Origin: Deltaproteobacteria bacterium
GTDB lineage: Bacteria; Desulfobacterota; Desulfobacteria; C00003060
Direction of reading: 5' to 3'
DNA length: 6,990 bases
Assembly (NCBI GenBank): GCA_030667105.1
Contig: DAOUWN010000113.1
Span: 1-6,990, forward strand
The notes beneath the pieces are model-generated. The model was not told where the DNA came from. It searched no databases and worked only from the letters and a program-made list of their open reading frames with translations. Both the position numbers and the translations under genes were made by a program. Shown in pieces: positions 1 through 6,432 of the stretch (position 1 is its first letter; every line of letters starts with the position of its first letter).

Positions 1-531
1 AACAATCGCTTCCAGGACCTCGTCAACCCCGATCCCTTCTTTGGCCGAAGCGAGTATTGCCCCTGCCGAGTCCAGTCCAAGATCGTCTTCGATCTGCTGT
101 CTGACCCAATCCACGTCAGCGGCCGGAAGATCGATCTTGTTGATCACCGGGATAATCTCAAGATCATGGTCCATGGCCATATAAAGGTTCGCCACCGTTT
201 GGGCCTCCACCCCCTGGCTCGCATCCACCAGGATGAGGACCCCTTCACAGGATGCAAGGGACCTGGAAACCTCGTAGGTGAAATCCACGTGACCGGGTGT
301 GTCGATAAGGTTCAAGGTGTAAGTGTAGCCATCTTCGGCAGTGTAAGGCAGGGAGACGGCCTGGCTTTTGATCGTAATACCCCGCTCCCTCTCAATGTCC
401 ATTGTATCAAGGATCTGCTCTTTGAAATCTCGGTCCGAGATGATGCCGGTGGCCTGGATGAGACGGTCGGAAAGGGTCGATTTGCCGTGGTTTATGTGAG
501 CAATGATGCTGAAATTTCGAATGCGTTTCAC
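1..531 (-). CDS. lepA: Elongation factor 4 (LepA), N-terminal 177 codons, truncated by window edge
   Basis: LepA is a ribosome-binding translational GTPase that remodels stalled or mistranslocated elongation complexes. I translated the strand from a GTG start at 531; the frame is open for 177 codons to the left edge. GTPase motifs appear in order: P-loop AHINHGKST (residues 11-19), the RERGITIK switch I region (48-55), DTPGHVDF (77-84), NKID (131-134) and SAK (162-164). The opening IRNFSIIAH and the spacing of motifs are typical of LepA rather than EF-G or TypA. The start GTG overlaps the iorB stop in GTGA, with no clear Shine-Dalgarno site of its own, suggesting translational coupling; no in-frame ATG lies nearby upstream. 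Oddity: the fourth P-loop residue is Asn14 (AAC), where LepA usually has Asp. The C-terminal domains lie outside the window. Confidence 0.96.
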   Translation of the reverse strand, partial: MKRIRNFSIIAHINHGKSTLSDRLIQATGIISDRDFKEQILDTMDIERERGITIKSQAVSLPYTAEDGYTYTLNLIDTPGHVDFTYEVSRSLASCEGVLILVDASQGVEAQTVANLYMAMDHDLEIIPVINKIDLPAADVDWVRQQIEDDLGLDSAGAILASAKEGIGVDEVLEAIV

Positions 532-1112
532 GATGTCCCAAAACCCATGCCAAAGGCCCGCAAATTTGCCTCCACAAACTTCTCCTTTGTCTTGGTGCGG
601 ATAGTCTCCTCAAAGGCTTCTCTGGGAACCGGCAAGGCTCCGCTGCTGGCCAGAGCGCCAATCATCACCACGTTGGCTGACAGCGCAGACCCGGCTTGCT
701 GCGCCAAGGCCTGTGCATTTAACGTAATCAGCTTCTTCACGCAGCTCCGGACAAAGGCAAAGAGCTTCTCAACATCAGGGTAAGCGCCTTTCCCAATAGC
801 CACACTGAAAGGGGTCACCGGTACGCTATTAGAAATGACCACGGAGTCGGCCGAACATCTCCGCAAAGCCCGATAAGTCTCCACCGGTTCAAATCCGAGA
901 AGAACATCTGCCTCGCCGTCCGAAATGATCGGGCTTTTTATATCGCCGATCATCACGGTCGATTCTACTACTCCGCCCCGCTGGGCCATACCATGGACCT
1001 CGCTGGCCAGGACATTATGACCCGCGTAAATTGCAGCTTCGGCCATAACCTTGGTGGCCAGAAGAGTTCCCTGCCCGCCAACGCCCGTGAAACATATACG
1101 ATAATTGTACAT
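528..1112 (-). CDS. iorB: Indolepyruvate:ferredoxin oxidoreductase, beta subunit
   Basis: This is the small subunit of the indolepyruvate oxidoreductase, which with IorA converts aryl pyruvates and CoA to aryl-acetyl-CoA and CO2 while reducing ferredoxin in the cytoplasm. The 194-residue product carries the gamma-type 2-oxoacid oxidoreductase signature: GVGGQG (residues 10-15) after a short beta strand, then [10 protein letters not shown] (about 43-52) and a [10 protein letters not shown] segment. Length fits the family. I chose the ATG at 1112 because GGAG lies 7 bases upstream (1120-1123). An in-frame ATG at 1142 would add 10 residues (MEGLVKRSDR) but has no ribosome site and lengthens the protein before the conserved strand. 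iorA ends 100 bases upstream in the same direction, and the stop overlaps the lepA start. Confidence 0.95.
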   Translation of the reverse strand: MYNYRICFTGVGGQGTLLATKVMAEAAIYAGHNVLASEVHGMAQRGGVVESTVMIGDIKSPIISDGEADVLLGFEPVETYRALRRCSADSVVISNSVPVTPFSVAIGKGAYPDVEKLFAFVRSCVKKLITLNAQALAQQAGSALSANVVMIGALASSGALPVPREAFEETIRTKTKEKFVEANLRAFGMGFGTS

Positions 1113-1119
1113 TCGATCG

Positions 1120-1124
1120 CTCCG
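1120..1124 (-). promoter_or_regulatory. Ribosome binding site that decides the iorB start
   Basis: CGGAG on the minus strand, 7 bases before the ATG at 1112. The alternative upstream ATG at 1142 is preceded only by A/T-rich sequence without a purine-rich site, so the shorter form of IorB is preferred. Confidence 0.75.
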
Positions 1125-1212
1125 TTTTACTAAACCTTCCATTTAATTAAACCAATTCAACTAATCAAACGGTGTTTCTCAGGCATCAATGTCGCAACAC
1201 CTGATCACTGCC

Positions 1213-3090
1213 CTAAATCTTTTTTGGCCTGATCTTCTTGCAAAACTGGATACATACCCCGCAACCGATACAAAGCTGTTCGTCAATGATCATGGTTGTC
1301 TTGGCATCAGGAGCCGGATTCTTGTAAAGGGCAGGACACCCGAAAGTGTCAATGCATTCCGTGCACTCCGTATTGCACTCAGGACCTACCACGAACGCCC
1401 GTTTTGATTTCTTCCCAAGGACCCGCCTCTCGTATAGAGGACACGGGGCCTTGGCTACAATGACGGAAAGCTGGTTTGACTCCAGGGCCTCCTGGATCGC
1501 CTTCTTGGTCTTGGACAGGTTGTTCGGGTTGACTACTGCCACCTGCTCAACGCCACAGGCCCTGACAATGGCCTCAATGGAAATAGAGGGCTTGTCCCAT
1601 CCGGGCAGCGTGATATCCGCGCCAGGATGAGGTTGGTGGCCGGTCATGGCTGTTGTGCCGTTGTCGAGGATTACGATAATGAAGTTGTGTTGGTTGTGCA
1701 CGGCATTGATCAGCCCTGTGATACCCGAGTGAAAAAACGTTGAGTCGCCGATAAACGCAATCACCTTGTTGCCTGTTACTCTGGAAATGCCGGCCGCTGA
1801 AGTGACACTGGACCCCATGCAAATAAGAAAGTCCGCTGTCTGCAAGGGGGGCAGAATTCCCAGGGTGTAACACCCGATATCTGTGGGAAAGATGGCTTCG
1901 GCCTTGGTCTCTTTCAGCACGCTGTTGACTGCATAATAGGCTGCCCGATGGGGACAACCCGCACACAGGTTCGGAGGCCGCATAGGAACCTGAATGGGCT
2001 CCGGGTTCTTCTCTACGTCGACGGGTTCTGGCAGGGTATAGTGAACGCCGAAAAACCGCGCTATGACCTCACGCACCATGCCGGGGTTGTATTCATATAG
2101 ACGTGAAAAGAGATCTGGCCTTTTTCCGGCAATAGGTGTGACAAGACCGTTGGTCTGGGCTGTAACCCTAAGACTATCCTCTAACAGAGGCTCCAGTTCC
2201 TCCACAACGAGGATCTTTTCCACCGATTTGATAAAGTCTAGTGCAAGCTTTTCAGGAAATGGGTATGTGAAACCGAGCTTCAGCACCCTGACCTTGTCCT
2301 CAATCCGAAGATCTTTGATGGCATCAGCCACGTAGTTATAGGCCATTCCGCTTGTGGCAATGCCCCACGAGCCTTCGCCGGTCACTGTATTAAAAGTCGA
2401 TTGGCAGGCCATGTCCCGAGCCTTTTCCGCCTGATCAAGAAGCACCTTGTGGCGGACCCTGGCATTTGCCGGTACAGTGACAAATCGAGCACTGTTCTTC
2501 TCAAAAGCACCTTTGGTCTTCGGGGGCCTCAGTGGGGCCGTTGTGACAATGCCGCGATAATGGCTCAACCGTGTGGTGGTCCGAAGCAGCACTGGCAGCT
2601 CAAGGGCTTCTGAAATTTCAAAGGCCGCCTTGGTCATCTCTTTGGCCTCTTGGGCGGATGCGGGTTCCAGCATCGGCAGGCTGGACAATCTGCCGTAGAT
2701 CCGACTATCCTGCTCATTCTGGCTTGAAAACATCGACGGGTCGTCGGCCGTAACGATAACCATGCCTCCCCGCACACCAACATAGGCCAATGTCATCAAT
2801 GGATCGGCAGCCACATTAAGGCCCACGTGTTTCATACTGCACATTGTCCGCACGCCAGACACAGCAGCGCCTGCAGCCGTCTCCAGGGCCACCTTTTCAT
2901 TGGTAGAATACTCAAAGTAAAGCTCTGATTCGGCAGCTATGCGGAAAAAGTTGTCTCCTATCTCAGATGACGGTGTGCCCGGATAGGTCGTGGCAAAGCC
3001 CAGGCCAGCCTCAAGAGCACCTCTAACAATGGCCTCATTTCCCAAAAGGAGAAGTTTCTTGCCTGTCTCTTCAGTCAACAGGGGATGCAT
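1213..3090 (-). CDS. iorA: Indolepyruvate:ferredoxin oxidoreductase, alpha subunit
   Basis: This is the catalytic subunit of the aryl-pyruvate oxidoreductase (625 residues, usual length). The N-terminal pyrimidine-binding-type domain has YPGTPSSE (36-43) and the STNEKVALE helix. The thiamine diphosphate domain has CAGCPHR (376-382), IGCYTLG (405-411), GDS (448-450) and NGTTAMTGHQ (477-486), the last two framing the metal/diphosphate site. A C-terminal two-[4Fe-4S] ferredoxin-like domain has Cys572, 576, 579 and 585, then Cys607, 610, 613 and 617 (CxxCxxCxxxC). The ATG at 3090 has GGAGG 6 bases upstream. It lies 141 bases after livG and 100 before iorB, so probably in one transcript. Oddity: the last cysteine is followed by Lys rather than the Pro usual in ferredoxin motifs, and the protein ends eight residues later. 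The substrate could include phenylpyruvate and hydroxyphenylpyruvate. Confidence 0.97.
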   Translation of the reverse strand: MHPLLTEETGKKLLLLGNEAIVRGALEAGLGFATTYPGTPSSEIGDNFFRIAAESELYFEYSTNEKVALETAAGAAVSGVRTMCSMKHVGLNVAADPLMTLAYVGVRGGMVIVTADDPSMFSSQNEQDSRIYGRLSSLPMLEPASAQEAKEMTKAAFEISEALELPVLLRTTTRLSHYRGIVTTAPLRPPKTKGAFEKNSARFVTVPANARVRHKVLLDQAEKARDMACQSTFNTVTGEGSWGIATSGMAYNYVADAIKDLRIEDKVRVLKLGFTYPFPEKLALDFIKSVEKILVVEELEPLLEDSLRVTAQTNGLVTPIAGKRPDLFSRLYEYNPGMVREVIARFFGVHYTLPEPVDVEKNPEPIQVPMRPPNLCAGCPHRAAYYAVNSVLKETKAEAIFPTDIGCYTLGILPPLQTADFLICMGSSVTSAAGISRVTGNKVIAFIGDSTFFHSGITGLINAVHNQHNFIIVILDNGTTAMTGHQPHPGADITLPGWDKPSISIEAIVRACGVEQVAVVNPNNLSKTKKAIQEALESNQLSVIVAKAPCPLYERRVLGKKSKRAFVVGPECNTECTECIDTFGCPALYKNPAPDAKTTMIIDEQLCIGCGVCIQFCKKIRPKKI

Positions 3091-3200
3091 AAGTACCCTC
3101 CATATTCATACGAAAATCCACAGTAACTATATTACTTTCATACCAAAAGTCTTGTTGGAAATCCAGGCTTACAAATCGATTAACCGTTGACAGGTTCACC

Positions 3201-3232
3201 ATTGCTCCATCACTCCAGTACTCCGATACTAC
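3201..3232. repeat. Degenerate tandem octamer repeat, four units
   Basis: On the plus strand four consecutive 8-base units read ATTGCTCC, ATCACTCC, AGTACTCC and GATACTAC. The first three share the CTCC end and the fourth is diverged. The run begins in the livG-iorA gap and its last unit touches the first base of the livG stop codon. It has a fixed period and no spacers, so it is not a CRISPR. Function unknown. Confidence 0.55.
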
Positions 3233-4056
3233 TACGTGAATCTTGATCCGGTAGCCCTTCTCAGGTCAGAATAGTCTATAGCTTCTCCCAGATAGGCATC
3301 AATGACATCCTGGTTGTCCTTGATGGCATGAGGGTGGCCCTCCGCTATCTTCTGGCCGTAGTTAATAACCACGATCTCGTCAGATATGTTCATGACAAGA
3401 TTCATGTCATGTTCTACGAGCAACACGGTGATGCCCTGATCCCGGATGGCGCAGATTCGTTCTGCCAGATACTCCGTTTCACGATCGTTAAGGCCTCCTG
3501 CTGGCTCATCCAGGAGAAGCAGTTCGGGGTCGGTTGCCAGAGCCCTTGCAATCTCTAGGAGCTTCTGGTCGCCCAGCGGAAGGTTGTCTGCCTTCATGTT
3601 TTTTTTCTCAAGCAGCCCTGCGAATTCGAGGCGCTCCAGGGCAGCTTGCCTTATATTGTCTTCCTCCTGTCGCATTCTTTTGAGGCGAAAGCCAGCAGCA
3701 AAGAACTCTGATCGAGTCCTCACATGGCGTCCTACCATCACATTTTCAAGCACCGTCATCTCGCCAAAAAGCTCCACGGTTTGAAATGTACTCGAAACAC
3801 CTTGAGCTGCGATCTGATACGGATTCAGACCGTTTATGGGCCGCCCCTTCAACCGGACCTCGCCCCTTGTGGGATCAAGAAGACCGGTAATCATCTTAAA
3901 CAGCGTGGTCTTTCCAGCGCCGTTTGGACCAATGACGGACTTGATCAACCCTGAATCCACGGCAAAAGAGAGAGTCTTGATGGCCAAGAGGCCGCCGAAT
4001 TCTTTGCATAGCCCATCAATTTCCAATAAGGCCGTATTATCTTTCGTTAAACGCAT
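3232..4056 (-). CDS. livG: ABC transporter ATP-binding protein, branched-chain amino acid (LivG) type
   Basis: The product (274 residues) is a cytoplasmic ATPase that would power a high-affinity amino acid importer. Seen in order: an aromatic A-loop region near LCKEFGG, Walker A GPNGAGKTT (43-51), Q-loop Gln92 in STFQ, signature segment NLPLGDQK (158-165), Walker B LLLLDEP (179-185) with the GGL D-loop, and the H-switch His216 in VEHDM. The VLENVMVGRH stretch and the AEGHP...VIDAYLGE tail are typical of LivG rather than LivF. The signature departs from LSGGQ, as is common in this family. The start is uncertain: ATG at 4056, or GTG three codons earlier at 4065; neither has a clear ribosome site. 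No permease, LivF or binding-protein gene lies in the window; iorA follows instead. Specificity for branched-chain amino acids is inferred from family only. Confidence 0.9.
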   Translation of the reverse strand: MRLTKDNTALLEIDGLCKEFGGLLAIKTLSFAVDSGLIKSVIGPNGAGKTTLFKMITGLLDPTRGEVRLKGRPINGLNPYQIAAQGVSSTFQTVELFGEMTVLENVMVGRHVRTRSEFFAAGFRLKRMRQEEDNIRQAALERLEFAGLLEKKNMKADNLPLGDQKLLEIARALATDPELLLLDEPAGGLNDRETEYLAERICAIRDQGITVLLVEHDMNLVMNISDEIVVINYGQKIAEGHPHAIKDNQDVIDAYLGEAIDYSDLRRATGSRFT

Positions 4057-4096
4057 AGTTATCACTTAAACGCGCAACTTCTCAACAACCATTGGG

Positions 4097-4125
4097 ACGA
4101 TAGATGAACCCCGGGGTCTTGTCAA
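4097..4125 (-). promoter_or_regulatory. Predicted sigma-70 promoter for livG-iorA-iorB-lepA
   Basis: On the minus strand, -35 TTGACA (4125-4120, perfect), a 17-base spacer and -10 TATCGT (4102-4097, 4 of 6 matches). Transcription would start near 4090, about 35 bases before the livG ATG. The spacer contains a perfect 10-bp palindrome, ACCCCGGGGT (4108-4117), a possible operator. Confidence 0.6.
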
Positions 4126-4137
4126 CCTGAGCCTCGA

Positions 4138-4153
4138 TGCGCAATTACGTGCA
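4138..4153. promoter_or_regulatory. Possible activator site, imperfect palindrome TGCGC-N6-GTGCA
   Basis: TGCGC and GTGCA are inverted half sites (4 of 5 matched) separated by 6 bases, lying about 60-70 bases upstream of the predicted sigma-54 start. The TGC...GCA form is reminiscent of NtrC-class enhancer sites, but the match is short and the position closer than usual. Confidence 0.3.
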
Positions 4154-4182
4154 CTCAACAAACAAGCCTGTCTCATATCAAA

Positions 4183-4199
4183 TTGGCAGGATACTTGCA
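4183..4199 (+). promoter_or_regulatory. Predicted sigma-54 (-24/-12) promoter of the receiver-NrtA fusion gene
   Basis: TTGGCAGGATACTTGCA matches the sigma-54 consensus YTGGCACGNNNNTTGCW at all but one defined base (G for C at 4189). The key GG (4185-4186) and GC (4197-4198) are separated by exactly 10 bases. Transcription would start near 4210, leaving a leader of about 60 bases before the ATG at 4270. Expression would then need RpoN and an ATP-dependent enhancer-binding activator. Confidence 0.8.
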
Positions 4200-4269
4200 C
4201 GAATAGACAGCCGGTAGACCTTGATGACAACATTTCGTTCACTTTTTCTCAAGAACAAGGAGCACGAAA

Positions 4270-5643
4270 ATGTCACTTGATAAGCAAATGACAATCCTGG
4301 TTGTAGATGATTCCGGAACCATGCGGGCGATGTTCAAACAGATGCTAAACAAACTTGGTTTTGATAACATCGTTTCCGCTGTGGATGGCGTTGATGGAAT
4401 CGAGAAGCTTCAAGAGCATAATATAGATCTGATAATCAGCGACTGGAATATGCCGAACAAGGACGGGTTGGACTTTCTGAAATGGGTCCGTCATAATGAG
4501 AAATGTGAGAACATCCCTTTCATACTGGCAACAGCACAGGGCGATAAGTCTCAACAAGAGCGTGGCAAAAAGGAGGGGGCAAATAACCATATTGCAAAGC
4601 CCTTTGACACTGAAGAACTCAAGGCAAAAATCGATGAGACTCTGGGCCTAAAAGACGAGGTCGCGGAAGAAAAGCGCGAGCCAAGGTTGATTCACGGGAA
4701 GGTTCAAATGAGAGTGGGGCATATTCAGATTACCGATCACCTTGCGCTCGGAGTTCTAAGGCATCAAATACAAACAGGAGAGGTTAGTCCCAAATATTTT
4801 GACCTGGAGACTCTATGCATGCCCGGCTGGAACCCGATTCAAGAATCTCTGGAAAAGGGAAACGTTGATGCCGCTTTCATTCTGGCCCCTATTGCAATGG
4901 ATCTCTTTGGATTTGGTGCACCCATAAAACTAGTACTGCTGGCTCACAAAAACGGCAGCATTTTTGTGCGTTCAAACAAGGATGAAATCAATAATTATGA
5001 ATCATTGAAAGACTTCTTCAAATATAAGGTAATAGACATCCCCCATAAAATGTCTGTCCATAATATGTTGGCACACAAATTCTTGACCGACTTGGGGTTG
5101 AAGCCGGGAGTCCCTGGAAAGAAGGCCATTAATGTCCGTTTTGAAGTCGTGCCGCCAGTAAAGATGCCCGGTATAATGAAGGAGAATGAAGAAGTCGCAG
5201 GCTTTATTGTGGCCGAACCGATCGGTTCGAATGCTATTGCAAAGGGGATTGCAGAGTTTCAGTTCCTCTCTGCATCGCTCTGGAAAAACCATCCCTGCTG
5301 CGTCGTTGCCATGCGGGATGAGTTTATTTCACAATATCCCGGTGCCGTGTATGAGTTTACCTCTTTGCTTGTTCAGGCTGGGAAGTTCATCGAGCAAAAC
5401 AAAAAAAAGGCTGCTGAAATTGCTGTTGCTTTCTTGGATCCCAAAAAAGAATTGGGCTTGACCACATCCGTTCTGGATAAGGTCCTTAACGAACCTCAAG
5501 GGATAACAATGAATGACCTGTACCCGGTGCTTGAGGACCTTGACAAGATTCAACGATATATGCACGATCAAATGGACATAGGCGTTTTGATTGACGTCGA
5601 AAGGTTCGTTGATCTAAAATTTGCCGATGCAGCGTGCAAATAG
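4270..5643 (+). CDS. CheY-like receiver fused to NrtA/NMT1-like ligand-binding domain
   Basis: Residues 1-126 form a complete receiver domain: acidic pair Asp13/Asp14, phospho-acceptor Asp58 within SDWNMPN, Thr88 and Lys110 (KPF). The alignment with chemotaxis CheY is one residue offset and unusually close around VVDDSGTMR and ISDWNMPN; His107 sits where CheY has Tyr106. After a charged linker (about 127-145), residues 146-445 resemble the NrtA/SsuA/NMT1 periplasmic-binding fold: MRVGHIQITDHLALGV at the first strand, MPGWNPIQESLEKGNVDAAFILAP, and IKLVLLAHKNGS. There is no signal peptide, lipobox or membrane segment, so the binding domain should be cytoplasmic. The ATG has AAGGAG 7 bases upstream (4257-4262). 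The gene stands alone, with divergent livG upstream and convergent usp downstream. A phosphorylation-controlled small-molecule sensor is inferred; ligand, kinase and output partner are unknown, and no DNA-binding domain is present. Confidence 0.9.
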   Translation: MSLDKQMTILVVDDSGTMRAMFKQMLNKLGFDNIVSAVDGVDGIEKLQEHNIDLIISDWNMPNKDGLDFLKWVRHNEKCENIPFILATAQGDKSQQERGKKEGANNHIAKPFDTEELKAKIDETLGLKDEVAEEKREPRLIHGKVQMRVGHIQITDHLALGVLRHQIQTGEVSPKYFDLETLCMPGWNPIQESLEKGNVDAAFILAPIAMDLFGFGAPIKLVLLAHKNGSIFVRSNKDEINNYESLKDFFKYKVIDIPHKMSVHNMLAHKFLTDLGLKPGVPGKKAINVRFEVVPPVKMPGIMKENEEVAGFIVAEPIGSNAIAKGIAEFQFLSASLWKNHPCCVVAMRDEFISQYPGAVYEFTSLLVQAGKFIEQNKKKAAEIAVAFLDPKKELGLTTSVLDKVLNEPQGITMNDLYPVLEDLDKIQRYMHDQMDIGVLIDVERFVDLKFADAACK

Positions 5644-5711
5644 ATCTCAGTAGTCCGGCCTGAGTCAGTTGCGGATAGCACGGGCACGGGTTATCGAAAT
5701 AGAGTACTCGC

Positions 5712-6185
5712 TCAGTCCACGACAATAACGGACACTTTTTTCGCAAGCTGGACAACCTTGTTGGAAACACTTCCAAAGAAAAACTCCTTAATACCCGACA
5801 GTCCCCGTCTTCCAATAACAAGCGTATCGTATTTCCCATGCTGGGCCTCGCTTAATATATCTCTTGCTAGGCCCACCTTCTTTTTCCTGATCTTGACGGT
5901 CACATTCTTGGAAGCAAAACCTGACTTTACGAGACCCTGCTTGGCCTTTTCCATAAAGGCTTTAACGCTCTCTTTCTTGGTGTCCTCTAGGGCACAAAAT
6001 GTTTGCCTGCTTTCCTTAAATAGTGGTGTAAGGGAGGGGCTGTCCAACCCGCAGGCTGCAGTGGAATCTGGGATGACACTAAATAGCGTAATCAAGGCGG
6101 TTGGATGCATGCTTTTAGCCACGTAGTTAACTGCCTTCATGGAATTCTTGGATTCATCGACTGCAACTAGAATTTTTTTTGCCAT
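5712..6185 (-). CDS. UspA-family universal stress protein, ATP-binding type
   Basis: A 157-residue single-domain Usp protein, expected to be a soluble dimer acting in stress or energy-limitation responses. The N-terminal strand MAKKILVAVDESKNSMKAV gives the adenine-contacting Asp. The C-terminal motif GRRG-(9 residues)-GSVS matches the G-2x-G-9x-G(S/T) nucleotide-binding signature, so this member should bind ATP, unlike the UspA subclass. The protein ends with KKVSVIVVD, the usual last strand. I chose the ATG at 6185 because AAAGGAG lies 7 bases upstream; the in-frame ATG at 6221 would add a non-conserved 12-residue lead. The central SLTPLFKESRQTFCALEDTKKESVKAF helix insert is family-like. 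It converges on the receiver fusion gene, 68 bases apart, with no evident terminator between. Confidence 0.94.
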   Translation of the reverse strand: MAKKILVAVDESKNSMKAVNYVAKSMHPTALITLFSVIPDSTAACGLDSPSLTPLFKESRQTFCALEDTKKESVKAFMEKAKQGLVKSGFASKNVTVKIRKKKVGLARDILSEAQHGKYDTLVIGRRGLSGIKEFFFGSVSNKVVQLAKKVSVIVVD

Positions 6186-6192
6186 TTGTCCT

Positions 6193-6199
6193 CTCCTTT
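6193..6199 (-). promoter_or_regulatory. Ribosome binding site that decides the usp start
   Basis: AAAGGAG on the minus strand, 7 bases before the ATG at 6185. It lies inside the coding extension that would result from the upstream ATG at 6221, which supports the shorter protein. Confidence 0.8.
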
Positions 6200-6215
6200 C
6201 ATGAAGCCTTCTGTC

Positions 6216-6272
6216 ACACAAAGTACCTCGATTTTTATTGATAATCCTTTATCAATATGAGGCTCTTTGTGT
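6216..6272. repeat. Nested inverted repeat over the usp promoter (possible operator)
   Basis: The core is a perfect 9-bp inverted repeat, TATTGATAA (6236-6244) and TTATCAATA (6249-6257), around a 4-base loop. Outside it CCTC (6226-6229) pairs with GAGG (6259-6262), and ACACAAAG (6216-6223) with CTTTGTGT (6265-6272). The core covers the -10 box and predicted start of usp, so a dimeric repressor site is more likely than an RNA element; the outer right arm overlaps the -35. Confidence 0.6.
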
Positions 6273-6275
6273 CAA
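6248..6275 (-). promoter_or_regulatory. Predicted sigma-70 promoter of the universal stress gene
   Basis: On the minus strand, -35 TTGACA (6275-6270, perfect), a 16-base spacer and -10 GATAAA (6253-6248, 4 of 6). The start would be near 6241, giving a leader of about 55 bases. The -10 lies inside a perfect inverted repeat. Confidence 0.6.
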
Positions 6276-6432
6276 GGGCAAAAGGTGTAAATCTCAACAG
6301 TTGGGGCGCCCCCTTGCAACTTCTCAAGGGGTTCTGGCTGTACGGTCACCAAAATGGTGGGAAAAGGTATGGTTTGGGGAGCTAAAGGAGAGGAGAATTA
6401 AGCGTCCTCGTTCTGCTTCACGTTGATTCCAT
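6276..6432. other. Non-coding spacer between the usp promoter and the DUF6812-like gene
   Basis: This stretch holds no convincing gene. It contains a 10-bp palindrome GGGGCGCCCC (6303-6312), bracketed by GTTG and CAAC, and a small hairpin CACCA-AAA-TGGTG (6347-6359). Neither is followed by a T-run on either strand, so no terminator for the small gene is called. A plus-strand open frame here lacks a ribosome site and recognisable sequence. Confidence 0.5.

Noticed and set aside
166..783. A 205-codon open frame on the plus strand
   Set aside because: It is antisense to lepA and iorB, spans their junction, has no ribosome site and shows no recognisable domain, while both opposite-strand genes are clear.
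1113..1142. Ten-residue N-terminal extension of IorB
   Set aside because: The upstream ATG has no ribosome site, whereas the internal ATG has GGAG at ideal spacing and starts right before the conserved first strand.
3122..3136. Inverted repeat AGTAA-N5-TTACT in the leader of iorA
   Set aside because: Arms of 5 bp in A/T-rich sequence are expected by chance, and no convincing -35/-10 pair accompanies them.
3201..3232. CRISPR-like repeat
   Set aside because: Units are only 8 bases, degenerate and contiguous without spacers.
5647..5665. Terminator between the converging fusion and usp genes (CTCAG...CTGAG hairpin)
   Set aside because: The stem is only 5 bp with a 9-base loop and no T-run follows on either strand.
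6236..6257. FNR-type site upstream of usp (TTGAT...ATCAA)
   Set aside because: The half sites look right but are separated by 8 bases rather than the 4 required for an FNR/CRP-family dimer, so only an unspecified inverted repeat is claimed.
6189..6394. An 11-base match, AAAGGAGAGGA, in inverted orientation at 6189-6199 and 6384-6394
   Set aside because: One copy is the usp ribosome binding site and the motif is a simple purine run, so the match is probably coincidental rather than the ends of an inserted element.
6238..6426. A 62-codon open frame on the plus strand
   Set aside because: It starts inside the usp promoter palindrome, has no ribosome site and its translation resembles no known family.
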